Below are positions 6,683 through 14,958 of a stretch of 64,000 bases of DNA, in pieces. The notes beneath the pieces were generated by a model that made no database searches, was not told where the DNA came from, and saw nothing but the letters and a program-made list of their open reading frames with translations. The stretch spans positions 1-64,000 of the forward strand of contig JAODAQ010000067.1 in assembly GCA_025463515.1 (NCBI GenBank), in the 5' to 3' direction. Position numbers and translations under genes: made by a program. The DNA is from Rhodoglobus sp. Lineage in GTDB: Bacteria; Actinomycetota; Actinomycetes; Actinomycetales; Microbacteriaceae. The stretch's first letter is position 1, and each line of letters begins with the position of its first letter.

Positions 6683-9544
6683 TCAGTGGCTCGCCAGCAG
6701 CTCCGCGAGGTGGATGCCCTCGGTCGCGCCGAGCTGGCTCGCCTGCGTTCGGCACGACAGCCCGTCCGCGAGGAAGATGCTGCCCTCCGGCGCCTCGCGC
6801 AGCGCCGGCAGGAGGGAGTTCTCGGCGACCGCGACCGACACGTCGTAGTGGCCGCGCTCCATTCCGAAGTTGCCGGCGAGCCCGCAGCAGCCGGAGAGGA
6901 CGGTCGTGGTGGCGCCCAGCGCCGTGAGCAGGTGCTTGTCGGTCTCGAAGCCCATCACCGAGTGGTGGTGGCAGTGCGGCTGCACGACGAGGTCGACGCC
7001 GCTCAGGTCAGGGCGCTGCCAGTCGTCGCCCGGCCCTACCGGCTCCGCAGCGGTGAGCAGCTCCGAGAGCGTGTACGTGCTGTCGGCGAGCTGCTTCGCC
7101 CGCGGGTCGTTCGGCAGCAGCTCGAGCATGTCCGAGCGCAGGACCGCGGTGCACGAGGGTTCGAGGCCGAGCACCGGGATGCCCCGCTCGACGAACGGGT
7201 GCAGCCCGTCCAGCACCCCCGCGAGCTTGTGTCGCGCCGCGTCGAGCTGGCCGGTCGTGATCCAGGTCAGGCCGCAGCACAGCCCGGTCGGCGGGGAGAG
7301 CACTTCGTACCCGGCAGCCTCGAGCACCTCGACGGTCGCGATGCCGATCGACGGCGAGAAGTTGTCGGAGAAGGTGTCTGCCCAGAGCACCACCTGCCGC
7401 TTGGCCGACGCGCTCGCCACCGGGCCGCGGCGCCGCAGCCACGAGCGGAACGGGGTGCGCGCGAAGCGCGGGATCGAGCGGCGCGTGTCCATGCCGCCGG
7501 CGAGCAGGGCGACCTTCTCGACTAAGCGCAGCGACAGTGCGGCGTTCGCGAGGGCGGAGAAGTGCGTGGCGAGGCGTGCCCAGCGGGGCATCCAGCCGAG
7601 CGTGTAGTGGCTGATCGGGCGCAGCTTGCCGCGGTAGGTGCGGTGCAGCACCTCCGACTTGTAGGCGGCCATGTCGATGCCGGCCGGGCAGTCGCTCGAG
7701 CACGCCTTGCACGACAGGCACAGATCGAGCGACTCGTGCACCTCGGGCGCGCTCCAGCCGCCCTCGACGAGGGTGCCGTTGATCATGTCCTGCAGCACGC
7801 GCGCGCGACCGCGGGTGGAGTCCTTCTCGTCCTTCGTCGCGAGGAACGAGGGGCACATGAAGCCGCCGCTCGCGGTGTTGTCGGCCCGGCACTTCCCGAC
7901 CCCGACACAGCGGTGCACCGCCATCGTGAAGTCGCCCTGGTCGTGCGCGAATGCGAAGCCATGAGCTGCGGGGATGCTCGGGGCCGACGGCCGACGCAGG
8001 CTGCCGTCGATCGGCGCCGGGTCGACGATGATGTCGGGGTTCAAGATGTTGTCCGGGTCGAAGAGGCCCTTCACCTGGCGGAACAGCCCGATCGCCTTCT
8101 CCGAGTACATGTACGGCAGCAGCTCACTGCGGGCGCGGCCGTCGCCGTGCTCGCCCGAGAGCGAACCGCCGTGGCTCGCGATGAGGGCTGCCGCGTCCTG
8201 CATGAAGGAGCGCAGGGCTGCCCCGTCGGTCTCGAGCGGGATGTCGAGCCGCACGTGCACGCAGCCGTCGCCGAAGTGGCCGAAGGGCGTGCCGTCGAGG
8301 TTGTGGGAGGCCAGCAGCACGTCGAAGTCGCGGAGGTAGGCGCCGAGCCGCTCGGGCGGCACCGCGGCATCCTCGAGGCCCGGCCACGCCTGCCGTCCGG
8401 CGGCGGTGCGGCCGGCAAGGCCCGCGCCGTCCTCGCGGATCCGCCAGATCGCGGCAGCCTCCGGGCCGCCGTCCACGATGCGCGACTCCCCCGAGTTCGC
8501 GTCGGCCACGACTCGCGCTGCGCGCTCGAGCGCGGTCTCCTGCTCGTCGCCGACGATCTCGAGCAGGAGCCATCCGGCACCCACCGGCAGCTCGGGCACC
8601 GCGCTGTCGCCGCGCGCGCGGCGCACCGCGTCCACGATGCGCATATCGAGACCCTCGATCGCCATGGGCGAGAACCGGGTGAGCCGCGGGGCGTCGTCGG
8701 CCGCCGAGGGCATGTCGGAGTAGCCGATCACGACGAGCACCGGGTTGCGGGGAGCCTCGACGAGGTCGACGGTCGCCCGCGTGATGATGCCGAGCGTGCC
8801 CTCGGTGCCGGCGAAGGCGCGCGCGAGGTCGCGGCCGTTCTCCGGCAGCAGGTGCTCGAGCGAGTAGCCGGAGATCTGGCGGCGGAACCCGCCCAGCTCG
8901 GTCCTGATCGTCGCGAGGTTGTCGGCGACGAGCTTCTCCAGGCCGGGCACGACGTCGAGCCCGCGGCCGAGCGAGAGGGCGCGCCCCTGGCCGTCCACGA
9001 CCTCGAGCGAGCGGATGTTGTCCGCGGTGCGGCCGAACGACAGGGCGCGATGCCCGCAGGCGTTGTTGCCGATCATCCCGCCGAGCGTTGCCCGCGCCCA
9101 CGTGGAAGGATCCGGCCCGAACCGGAGGCCGTGCGGTGCTGCGAGCTTCTGCAGCGAGCCCAGGATGACGCCGGGCTCGACCACGGCGGTGCGCGCCACC
9201 GGGTCGAGGTCGTGGATGCGGTGCAGGTGGCGTGAGAGGTCGAGCACGATCCCGGTGCCGACGGCGTTGCCCGCGACGGAGGTGCCTCCGCCGCGCGGGG
9301 TGATCGGGACGCCGAGCTCGCGGGCGACGCCGATCGCGGCCGAGATCTCGTCGACATGCCGCGGGAAGGCGACGGCCTGGGGCACCACGCGGTAGTTGGA
9401 GGCATCCGTGGAGTACTCGGCCCTGCGGCGCGTCGAGGTGTCGACCTCGCTCACGCCGGCAGCGGTGAGCGCCTGCGCCACGCGCTCCTCCGGAGCGAGC
9501 GGACGGCGCAGAGCGGGTGTGGGAAGCGGCGTCGAGATGGCCAT
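6683..9544 (-). CDS. FAD- and Fe-S-binding 2-hydroxyacid dehydrogenase (YdiJ/D-lactate dehydrogenase type)
   Basis: A 953-residue fusion. First comes a FAD-linked oxidase domain (TPRGGGTSVAGNAVG, GMIGNNACGHRALSFGRT) with its C-terminal substrate cap (GHFGDGCVHVRLD, SGEHGDGR). A ferredoxin-like segment follows (CVGVGKC, CLSCKACSSDCPAG), then two CCG domains (GLCCGLTW and SGCCGLAGNFGME). Such proteins oxidise D-2-hydroxyacids and pass electrons to the quinone pool; E. coli YdiJ uses D-2-hydroxyglutarate. The frame can start at GTG 9574, ATG 9553 or ATG 9544. I prefer 9544, where family similarity begins; it has no Shine-Dalgarno. It is divergent from the aldehyde dehydrogenase, whose expected product is also 2-oxoglutarate, so a joint role is plausible. 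Confidence 0.86.
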   Translation of the reverse strand: MAISTPLPTPALRRPLAPEERVAQALTAAGVSEVDTSTRRRAEYSTDASNYRVVPQAVAFPRHVDEISAAIGVARELGVPITPRGGGTSVAGNAVGTGIVLDLSRHLHRIHDLDPVARTAVVEPGVILGSLQKLAAPHGLRFGPDPSTWARATLGGMIGNNACGHRALSFGRTADNIRSLEVVDGQGRALSLGRGLDVVPGLEKLVADNLATIRTELGGFRRQISGYSLEHLLPENGRDLARAFAGTEGTLGIITRATVDLVEAPRNPVLVVIGYSDMPSAADDAPRLTRFSPMAIEGLDMRIVDAVRRARGDSAVPELPVGAGWLLLEIVGDEQETALERAARVVADANSGESRIVDGGPEAAAIWRIREDGAGLAGRTAAGRQAWPGLEDAAVPPERLGAYLRDFDVLLASHNLDGTPFGHFGDGCVHVRLDIPLETDGAALRSFMQDAAALIASHGGSLSGEHGDGRARSELLPYMYSEKAIGLFRQVKGLFDPDNILNPDIIVDPAPIDGSLRRPSAPSIPAAHGFAFAHDQGDFTMAVHRCVGVGKCRADNTASGGFMCPSFLATKDEKDSTRGRARVLQDMINGTLVEGGWSAPEVHESLDLCLSCKACSSDCPAGIDMAAYKSEVLHRTYRGKLRPISHYTLGWMPRWARLATHFSALANAALSLRLVEKVALLAGGMDTRRSIPRFARTPFRSWLRRRGPVASASAKRQVVLWADTFSDNFSPSIGIATVEVLEAAGYEVLSPPTGLCCGLTWITTGQLDAARHKLAGVLDGLHPFVERGIPVLGLEPSCTAVLRSDMLELLPNDPRAKQLADSTYTLSELLTAAEPVGPGDDWQRPDLSGVDLVVQPHCHHHSVMGFETDKHLLTALGATTTVLSGCCGLAGNFGMERGHYDVSVAVAENSLLPALREAPEGSIFLADGLSCRTQASQLGATEGIHLAELLASH

Positions 9545-9547
9545 GAA

Positions 9548-9605
9548 TAGCATGCTAGTCACAAAAGTATTCACTGCACCGCATAGCGGGTACTAGATGC
9601 TAGTA
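9548..9605. promoter_or_regulatory. Divergent promoter region with two related palindromes
   Basis: Between the dehydrogenase pair lie TAGCATGCTA (9548-9557) and TACTAGATGCTAGTA (9591-9605, 6-bp arms). Both contain ATGCTAG. Each abuts one of the two start codons. TAGTAT at 9601-9606 lies 8 bases before ATG 9614, the spacing expected for a -10 box of a leaderless transcript. The regulator is not identified. Confidence 0.5.
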
Positions 9606-9613
9606 TTCGATAT

Positions 9614-11056
9614 ATGAAGGAACATGGCTGTTTCGTCGGGGGCTCCTGGGTCATCCCGGGCGATCCGCAGTTCACGGAGAACATCAATCCGTCCGACCAC
9701 TCCGATGTCATCGGGCGCTACCTCCGGGGCACTGCTGACCTCGTCGACGATGCCGTCACGGCGGCCCGCGACGCCTACCCGGGGTGGTCGAAGACCTCTC
9801 CCCTGACGCGCTCGAACCTGCTCGAGGCGGTGTCGGCGCAGATTCGGCTCGAGTCCGAGGAGCTCGCCGGCATCTTGGCCCGTGAAGAGGGCAAGACCCT
9901 CGAAGAGGCGCGCGGCGAGGTTGCCCGCGCGAGCCAGTTGTTCCACTTCTTCGGTGGTGAAGCGCTCCGGATGACCGGCGAGCACCAGCAGTCCACCCGC
10001 GAGGGCGTGTCCGTGGCGATCCGCCGCGAGTCCGTCGGCGTGGTCGGCATCATCACCCCGTGGAACTTCCCAATCGCGATCGCGTCGTGGAAGATGGCGC
10101 CCGCGCTCGCCTTCGGCAACACCGTGGTGCTCAAGCCCGCCGACCTCGTTCCGGCGACGGCGCACGCGCTCGTCTCAATTCTGGAGCGCGCCGGGTTCCC
10201 GCCCGGCGTGGTCAACCTCGTTACCGGCCCGGGCTCGGTGGTCGGCGAGTCGATCATCACCCACCCCGGCATCGACGCCCTCACCTTCACCGGCTCTGAG
10301 GGCGTCGGCCGCCATGTGGCGGCCGCCGGCGCCGCCAACCTGGTGCGCGTACAGCTCGAGATGGGCGGCAAGAACCCCCTGCTCGTGATGGCGGATGCAG
10401 ATCTGGACGTCGCGGTCGACGTCGCCCTCAACGGGGCCTTCTTCCAGACCGGCCAGCGCTGCACGGCCTCGAGCCGCCTGCTCGTCGACGACGCCGTCCA
10501 TGACGAGTTCGTCGAGCGCCTGGTCGGCCGGATGACCGCGCTCACGGTGGGCCACGCGCTCGACCCGAGCACGCTCATGGGCCCCGTGGTCGACGAGAAG
10601 CAGCTGGCGTCCGACGTCGAGTACATCGAGCTCGCCCGCGCCACACTCGGCTCGACCGTCTACGGCGGCGACCGCGTCACCCTGCAGCACGAGGGCAACT
10701 ACCTCTCCCCCGCGCTCATCGTCGGGCTCGACAACGACGCCCGGGTGAATCGCGAAGAGGTCTTCGGGCCGGTTGCCGGCGTGATCAGGGTCTCCGGATA
10801 CGACGAGGGCCTCGCCATCGCCAACGACACGGTCTACGGCCTGAGCGCCGGCATCTGCACCACCTCGCTGCGCTACGCCGAGCACTTCCAGGCGAACGCG
10901 GAAGCAGGAATGGTGATGGTGAACCTCCCCACGGCCGGCGTCGACCCGCACGTCCCCTTCGGCGGACGCAAGGGCTCGAGCTACGGCCCCCGCGAGCAGG
11001 GCGCCTACGCCCGCCACTTCTTCACGCAGACGAAGACCTCGTACATCCAGCCGTAG
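9614..11056 (+). CDS. Aldehyde dehydrogenase, 2-oxoglutarate-semialdehyde type
   Basis: A 480-residue NAD(P)-dependent aldehyde dehydrogenase. Active-site residues are complete: Asn151 in TPWNFP, Glu249 in QLEMGGKN and nucleophile Cys283 in GQRCTASSRL. The FFQTGQRCTASSRL stretch is characteristic of alpha-ketoglutaric semialdehyde dehydrogenases of sugar-acid and hydroxyproline pathways. Substrate assignment is by this resemblance only. No Shine-Dalgarno precedes ATG 9614, and a -10-like TAGTAT lies 8 bases upstream, so a leaderless mRNA is likely. It is divergent from the FAD/Fe-S dehydrogenase. Confidence 0.85.
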   Translation: MKEHGCFVGGSWVIPGDPQFTENINPSDHSDVIGRYLRGTADLVDDAVTAARDAYPGWSKTSPLTRSNLLEAVSAQIRLESEELAGILAREEGKTLEEARGEVARASQLFHFFGGEALRMTGEHQQSTREGVSVAIRRESVGVVGIITPWNFPIAIASWKMAPALAFGNTVVLKPADLVPATAHALVSILERAGFPPGVVNLVTGPGSVVGESIITHPGIDALTFTGSEGVGRHVAAAGAANLVRVQLEMGGKNPLLVMADADLDVAVDVALNGAFFQTGQRCTASSRLLVDDAVHDEFVERLVGRMTALTVGHALDPSTLMGPVVDEKQLASDVEYIELARATLGSTVYGGDRVTLQHEGNYLSPALIVGLDNDARVNREEVFGPVAGVIRVSGYDEGLAIANDTVYGLSAGICTTSLRYAEHFQANAEAGMVMVNLPTAGVDPHVPFGGRKGSSYGPREQGAYARHFFTQTKTSYIQP

Positions 11057-11062
11057 GCCCGG

Positions 11063-11106
11063 CCTCGCGGACCTACCCGGCCCGCCTCGCGGACCTACCC
11101 GGCCCG
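11063..11106. repeat. 22-bp tandem repeat, two copies
   Basis: The unit CCTCGCGGACCTACCCGGCC plus CG is repeated head to tail at 11063-11084 and 11085-11106, directly after the aldehyde dehydrogenase stop. It opens a 560-bp stretch without any credible gene. Confidence 0.8.
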
Positions 11107-11293
11107 CCCCGCCCGCGGTACCTCCACCCTGCCCACCCGCGCCCCGCGCCCCGCGCCCCACTGCGGCCCGCACCCGCTCGCCGCGCTCCGGCCGCACCTC
11201 CGGCCGCTCCGTCCCAGCGCACCGCCGGCCGCACCGTCCCAGCGCTCCGCCCGGCCGCTCCGCCCCAGCCTCTGTTCCGCCCGCCGACGTTCC

Positions 11294-11377
11294 GACATAA
11301 GGGCGGCCAGCCGCGCGATGGGGGCGCGTCCGCCGCGAGCGGAGCGGCCAATAGAGGTGTCGGGCCAGGTTCGCGGC
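11294..11377. repeat. 84-bp direct repeat, copy A
   Basis: It begins GACATAAGGGCGGCCAGCCG and ends GGCCAGGTTCGCGGC. It matches 11463-11546 at all but two positions (11300 and 11352). The long frames across it are GC-rich artefacts with no codon-like constraint. Confidence 0.85.
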
Positions 11378-11393
11378 ACCTCTGTTCCGCCCG

Positions 11394-11462
11394 CCGCCGT
11401 TCCGCCAACTCAGGACATAAGTTGGCAACCCTAACGAATGTCCTGAGTTGGCGGAACGGCGG
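11394..11462. repeat. 25-bp perfect inverted repeat
   Basis: Arms 11394-11418 and 11438-11462 are perfectly complementary (CCGCCGTTCCGCCAACTCAG onward), around a 19-base loop. It lies exactly between the two 84-bp copies, ending where copy B begins. A shorter form of the left arm (CTCTGTTCCGCCCGCCG) also occurs at about 11270, ahead of copy A. This looks like a REP- or MITE-like element rather than a simple terminator. Confidence 0.8.
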
Positions 11463-11546
11463 GACATAGGGGCGGCCAGCCGCGCGATGGGGGCGCGTCC
11501 GCCGCGAGCGGAGCGGCCAACAGAGGTGTCGGGCCAGGTTCGCGGC
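11463..11546. repeat. 84-bp direct repeat, copy B
   Basis: Second copy of the element at 11294-11377, 169 bp downstream, differing at 11469 and 11521. Confidence 0.85.
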
Positions 11547-11569
11547 GGCGGCTGGTGCGCGCCCGGACG

Positions 11570-11605
11570 CACGGATGCCCCGGGCCTGAGCCCGGGGCAT
11601 CCGTG
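11570..11605 (-). terminator. Strong hairpin terminator after tctA
   Basis: A perfect 16-bp stem has arms 11570-11585 and 11590-11605 with the loop CTGA. It lies 10 bp beyond the tctA stop on the minus strand and closes the transporter operon. It could also stop transcripts from the aldehyde dehydrogenase side. Confidence 0.8.
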
Positions 11606-11615
11606 TCGAAGGTGC

Positions 11616-13148
11616 TTACTCGTCGATGTCCGACATGACCGGGGTCTCCTTGCCGCGGGCCTTGCGCATCTTGACGATGACGGCCCAGAGGGAGCTGCCG
11701 ATGACCGCGAGGATCACGATGATCCAGATGCCGACCGCGATCGGGGTGGAGAGGAAGTACATCGGGTTTCCGCCGGAGATGAACATGCCCTCGCGGAAGT
11801 ACTTCTCGATCAGCGGGCCGAGCACGAGGCCGACCAGGAGCGCCGCCAAGTTGAACTTCAGCTTGCGGAACACGTAGCCGAGGGCGCCGAACACCATGAT
11901 CATGTAGATGTCGATCATGTTGTTGTGGATGCTGAAGCTGCCCACTGCCGCCACGACCACGATGATCGGGATGAGGATGTTGCGCGGCGTCTTCAGGAAC
12001 TGCACCCAGATGCCCACCATCGGAAGGTTCAGGATCAGCAGCATCACGTTGGCGATGTACATGGCCGCGATGATCGACCAGAAGATCTCCGGGTGCTGGG
12101 TGATGAGCAGCGGGCCGGGCTGCACGCCCTGCACCACCATCGCCGAGAGCATGAGCGCGAGGGTGGCCGAGAACGGCAGGCCGAGCACGAGCACGGGCGC
12201 GAGACTGGCGAGCGCGGCGGAGTTGTTCGCGGCCTCCGGGCCGGCGATGCCCTCGACGGCGCCGGTGCCGATCTCCTTGCGGTACTTCGAGACCGACTTC
12301 TCCACCTTGTAGGACGTGAAAGTCGAGAGTGATGCCGACGGGCCGGGGAGCAGGCCGAAGATGAAGCCGATGAACGAGCCGCGGATCCAGGGGGCAACGG
12401 CGCGCTTCCACTCGGTGCGCGTCGGCAGCAGCTCCTTGAGGCGGATGCGGGACGGCATCTTCACGCCGGTCTTGTCCTCGAGCATGAGCATGAGCTCCGA
12501 GATGCCGAAGAGTCCGACTGCGACGGAGGCGAGCGCGATGCCCAGCGTGAGGTCGAGGTTGCCGAAGGTGAACCGGCTGAAGCCGGTCGCGCCCTCGAGG
12601 CCGATCGTGGAGACGGCGACGCCGACGACCATCGGCACCAGGCCGTCACTGAGCGAGCCGCCCGAGATGCGGGCGAGGGCGATCAGGCCGCCGGCCGTCA
12701 GCGCGAGGAACTCCGGCGAGCCGAACGACAGCGTGACGTCGGCGAGCACTTTCGAGAAGCTCATGAGCAGGACCAGCGCGATCGTGCCGGCGATGAACGA
12801 GCCCACGGCCATGATGGTCAGCGCTGCGCCGCCACGGCCCTTCTGGGTCATCTTGTAGCCGTCGAACGTCGCAACGATCGCCGACCCCTCGCCCGGGATG
12901 TTCAGCAGCACCGAGGTTGTCGAGCCGCCGTACTGGGCGCCGAGGTAGATGCCCGCGATCATGATGAGCCCGACCGCGGGCGAGTAGCTGAAGGTGAGCG
13001 GCAGGATGATCGCCGCGCCGGCGACCGGGCCGATGCCGGGGAGCACCCCGACAAGGGTGCCGAGGACCGCTCCGATGAGTGCCGCGAGCAGGAGCTCCGG
13101 CGTGAGCGCGAGCTGGAATCCGTAGAGGATCCCCTGGATGACGTCCAT
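11616..13148 (-). CDS. tctA: Tripartite tricarboxylate transporter, large permease TctA
   Basis: A 510-residue polytopic membrane protein of the TctA family. The ALIGAVLGTLVGVLPGIGPVAGAAI segment is the hallmark TctA signature, followed by about eleven hydrophobic segments and a short charged cytoplasmic tail. With TctB and the periplasmic-type binding protein TctC it imports carboxylates in a cation-coupled manner. It is the last gene of tctCBA, 24 bp after tctB, and is followed by a strong terminator. The substrate is presumably that of the neighbouring catabolic genes. Confidence 0.93.
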   Translation of the reverse strand: MDVIQGILYGFQLALTPELLLAALIGAVLGTLVGVLPGIGPVAGAAIILPLTFSYSPAVGLIMIAGIYLGAQYGGSTTSVLLNIPGEGSAIVATFDGYKMTQKGRGGAALTIMAVGSFIAGTIALVLLMSFSKVLADVTLSFGSPEFLALTAGGLIALARISGGSLSDGLVPMVVGVAVSTIGLEGATGFSRFTFGNLDLTLGIALASVAVGLFGISELMLMLEDKTGVKMPSRIRLKELLPTRTEWKRAVAPWIRGSFIGFIFGLLPGPSASLSTFTSYKVEKSVSKYRKEIGTGAVEGIAGPEAANNSAALASLAPVLVLGLPFSATLALMLSAMVVQGVQPGPLLITQHPEIFWSIIAAMYIANVMLLILNLPMVGIWVQFLKTPRNILIPIIVVVAAVGSFSIHNNMIDIYMIMVFGALGYVFRKLKFNLAALLVGLVLGPLIEKYFREGMFISGGNPMYFLSTPIAVGIWIIVILAVIGSSLWAVIVKMRKARGKETPVMSDIDE

Positions 13149-13172
13149 GAGCTACTTTCTCGCCTGTCTGGG

Positions 13173-13727
13173 TCAGGAGCCGAAGATGATGCCCTGCGGC
13201 AGGCTCACCAGCAGGAGGTTGATGAAGATGAACGCGATACCGGCCGAGAGCACGACGCCCCACAGCACTGCGCGCCACCATGGCGTCTTGCCGAGGAACT
13301 TGATCATCGCGACCGAGTAGACGGCTCCGGTGATGTACTGGCCGAGAATCGGGAGCAGGAGGACGAACGCGAGGGTTCCGAAGAAGAAGATGATCACGAG
13401 ACGGAGCTTCTCGCCCTGCGGCAGTTCGAGGTCGTCCTCCGTCTTCTGGGTGGAGAACACGGACTCGAGGATCAGGATCAGCATGATCGCGATCGCGACG
13501 AACCCGACGATGCGGGGGAAGAACCCCGCGCCGGGGCGGTCGAGCGCCCCGGGCGGGATCTGGAATGCCTGGTAGGTGTAGCCGACGGCGACCAGGAGCA
13601 GCAGCACCCCGAGGATGAGCCGGCCCTGCCGAACCCTCCCCATCTGCGACCAGGAGATCAGCCGGAGCTTCCCGGGCTGCTCTTCTGGTGTGCTGGGCGT
13701 ACTGCTCATGGCGCCGTCGACTGACAT
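13173..13727 (-). CDS. tctB: Tripartite tricarboxylate transporter, small permease TctB
   Basis: A 184-residue membrane protein with four hydrophobic segments and a long basic/polar N-terminal extension, matching the TctB family by length, topology and position between tctC and tctA. The PPGALDRPGAGFFPRIVG segment after the first helix is the conserved TctB loop. A second Met (MSSTPSTPEEQ) could also serve as start. Confidence 0.9.
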   Translation of the reverse strand: MSVDGAMSSTPSTPEEQPGKLRLISWSQMGRVRQGRLILGVLLLLVAVGYTYQAFQIPPGALDRPGAGFFPRIVGFVAIAIMLILILESVFSTQKTEDDLELPQGEKLRLVIIFFFGTLAFVLLLPILGQYITGAVYSVAMIKFLGKTPWWRAVLWGVVLSAGIAFIFINLLLVSLPQGIIFGS

Positions 13728-13769
13728 GTCTCTACCTATCTAGCGGGTTGCTAACGCGGGTTGTGCGGA

Positions 13770-14789
13770 CTAACCGAGGTCGAGGCCTGCGGCCTGCAGC
13801 AGCTTGACGCCCTCTTCGGCATCCTTGCTCGCCTGGCGCAGTTCCGCATCGGCTTCTTCCGGCGTGGAGGCGTGGGCCGAGTAGCCGTTGGTGTCCATCC
13901 ACTCCTTGAACTCGTCGCTGGCGATGACCTTCTGGGTCGCGTCGGCGATGATGGCGAGGATGTCGTCCGGGATGCCCTTGGGGCCGTACGCGTAGTACGT
14001 GGTTTCCGCGAGGCTCGTGATCGGGAAGCCCTCGTCTGCGAACGGGGTGGACTCGGCGGGCGTGTACGGCAGCGTGCCCGAGTGGCCCAGCGAGATGAAG
14101 TCGCCGGACTCCAGGAAGCCGAGCTGGCCCGAGAGGGTTCCGTTCATGCCGTCGATCTCGCCGGCGAGCAGAGCCTTCGCAGCCTCACCCGCTCCGCCCT
14201 CGAAGGGCACGAGACGAACTCTGAAGCCCGCGACATCCATGAGCGATGCCATACCCATGGCGTTCGCACCTGAGACGCTCGAGACACCGACGGTGAGCTC
14301 GCCGGGCTTGGCCTTGGCCGCCGCGATGAAGTCGTCGAGGGTGGCCCAGCCGGAGTCAGCACGGACCATGAGGCCGTTCTGCTGGATGAGCATGCCGCCG
14401 ATCGTGGTCCAGTCGTCCGGGCCCGAGAAGCTGAGCGCGTCGGAGCTGAGCAGCGGGGTCACGGAGAGCTGCGACGACGGCGCGATGGCGATCGTGTAGC
14501 CGTCCGCCTTGCGGCCGAGCACCTCGGTGGTGGCGACCGCGCCGGAGCCGCCGGGGCGGTTCTGGACTGTCACACCCACGCCGAGCTCCTTGGCCAGCAG
14601 CAGCGCGTACTCGCGGGCGATCGGGTCGGCCGAGCCGCCCGTGTCGTAGCCCAGGTAGAGCTGGATGTCCTTCGTCGGGTAGTCCGTGGTGGGAGCCGCC
14701 GGAGCCGTGGTGCAGCCGGCAAGCACGATAGCCGCCGCGGCGACTGCCGCGGCTGCAACGAGCTTGATGGAGAATTTCTTGGCGTTCAT
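13770..14789 (-). CDS. tctC: Tripartite tricarboxylate transporter substrate-binding lipoprotein TctC
   Basis: A 339-residue Bug/TctC-type extracytoplasmic solute receptor. The signal peptide ends in the lipobox LAGC (Cys26), so it is membrane-anchored. The conserved binding-protein elements NRPGGSGAVATTEV and GGMLIQQNGLMV are present. The frame extends upstream to 14900, but the true start is ATG 14789, preceded by GAGGACAGG. It is the first gene of tctCBA; a regulatory motif shared with two other transcription units lies 96-134 bp upstream. Bug receptors usually bind di- or aromatic carboxylates. Confidence 0.93.
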   Translation of the reverse strand: MNAKKFSIKLVAAAAVAAAAIVLAGCTTAPAAPTTDYPTKDIQLYLGYDTGGSADPIAREYALLLAKELGVGVTVQNRPGGSGAVATTEVLGRKADGYTIAIAPSSQLSVTPLLSSDALSFSGPDDWTTIGGMLIQQNGLMVRADSGWATLDDFIAAAKAKPGELTVGVSSVSGANAMGMASLMDVAGFRVRLVPFEGGAGEAAKALLAGEIDGMNGTLSGQLGFLESGDFISLGHSGTLPYTPAESTPFADEGFPITSLAETTYYAYGPKGIPDDILAIIADATQKVIASDEFKEWMDTNGYSAHASTPEEADAELRQASKDAEEGVKLLQAAGLDLG

Positions 14790-14884
14790 CCTGTCCTCGT
14801 CGTTGAGTTTGGGTGCCGTGTCAGTTGGTGACCGCTGTGGGCGTCCACGGCACTGTGGATGGGCAGGAAGATTCCTGACCGTTA

Positions 14885-14923
14885 GAGATACGAACTTCAT
14901 ATCTCATGCATCGAATCTTATGG
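14885..14923. promoter_or_regulatory. Regulatory site upstream of tctCBA (shared motif, copy A)
   Basis: It contains an imperfect palindrome, GAGATACG (14885-14892), AACTT, CATATCTC (14898-14905), with one mismatch. It overlaps a 28-bp motif, TTCATATCTC...ATCTTATGG (14896-14923), that recurs upstream of the leuC-like operon (23275-23302) and the MmgE/PrpD gene (27345-27372). Confidence 0.65.
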
Positions 14924-14958
14924 CTGGGCACCTTCCGCGTCAACAGAGAAACGCCGGG

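Noticed and set aside
11073-11600. ORFs of 94-175 codons in the repeat block
   Set aside because: They follow the direct and inverted repeats, are composed almost only of Arg, Ala, Gly and Pro, and have no ribosome sites.
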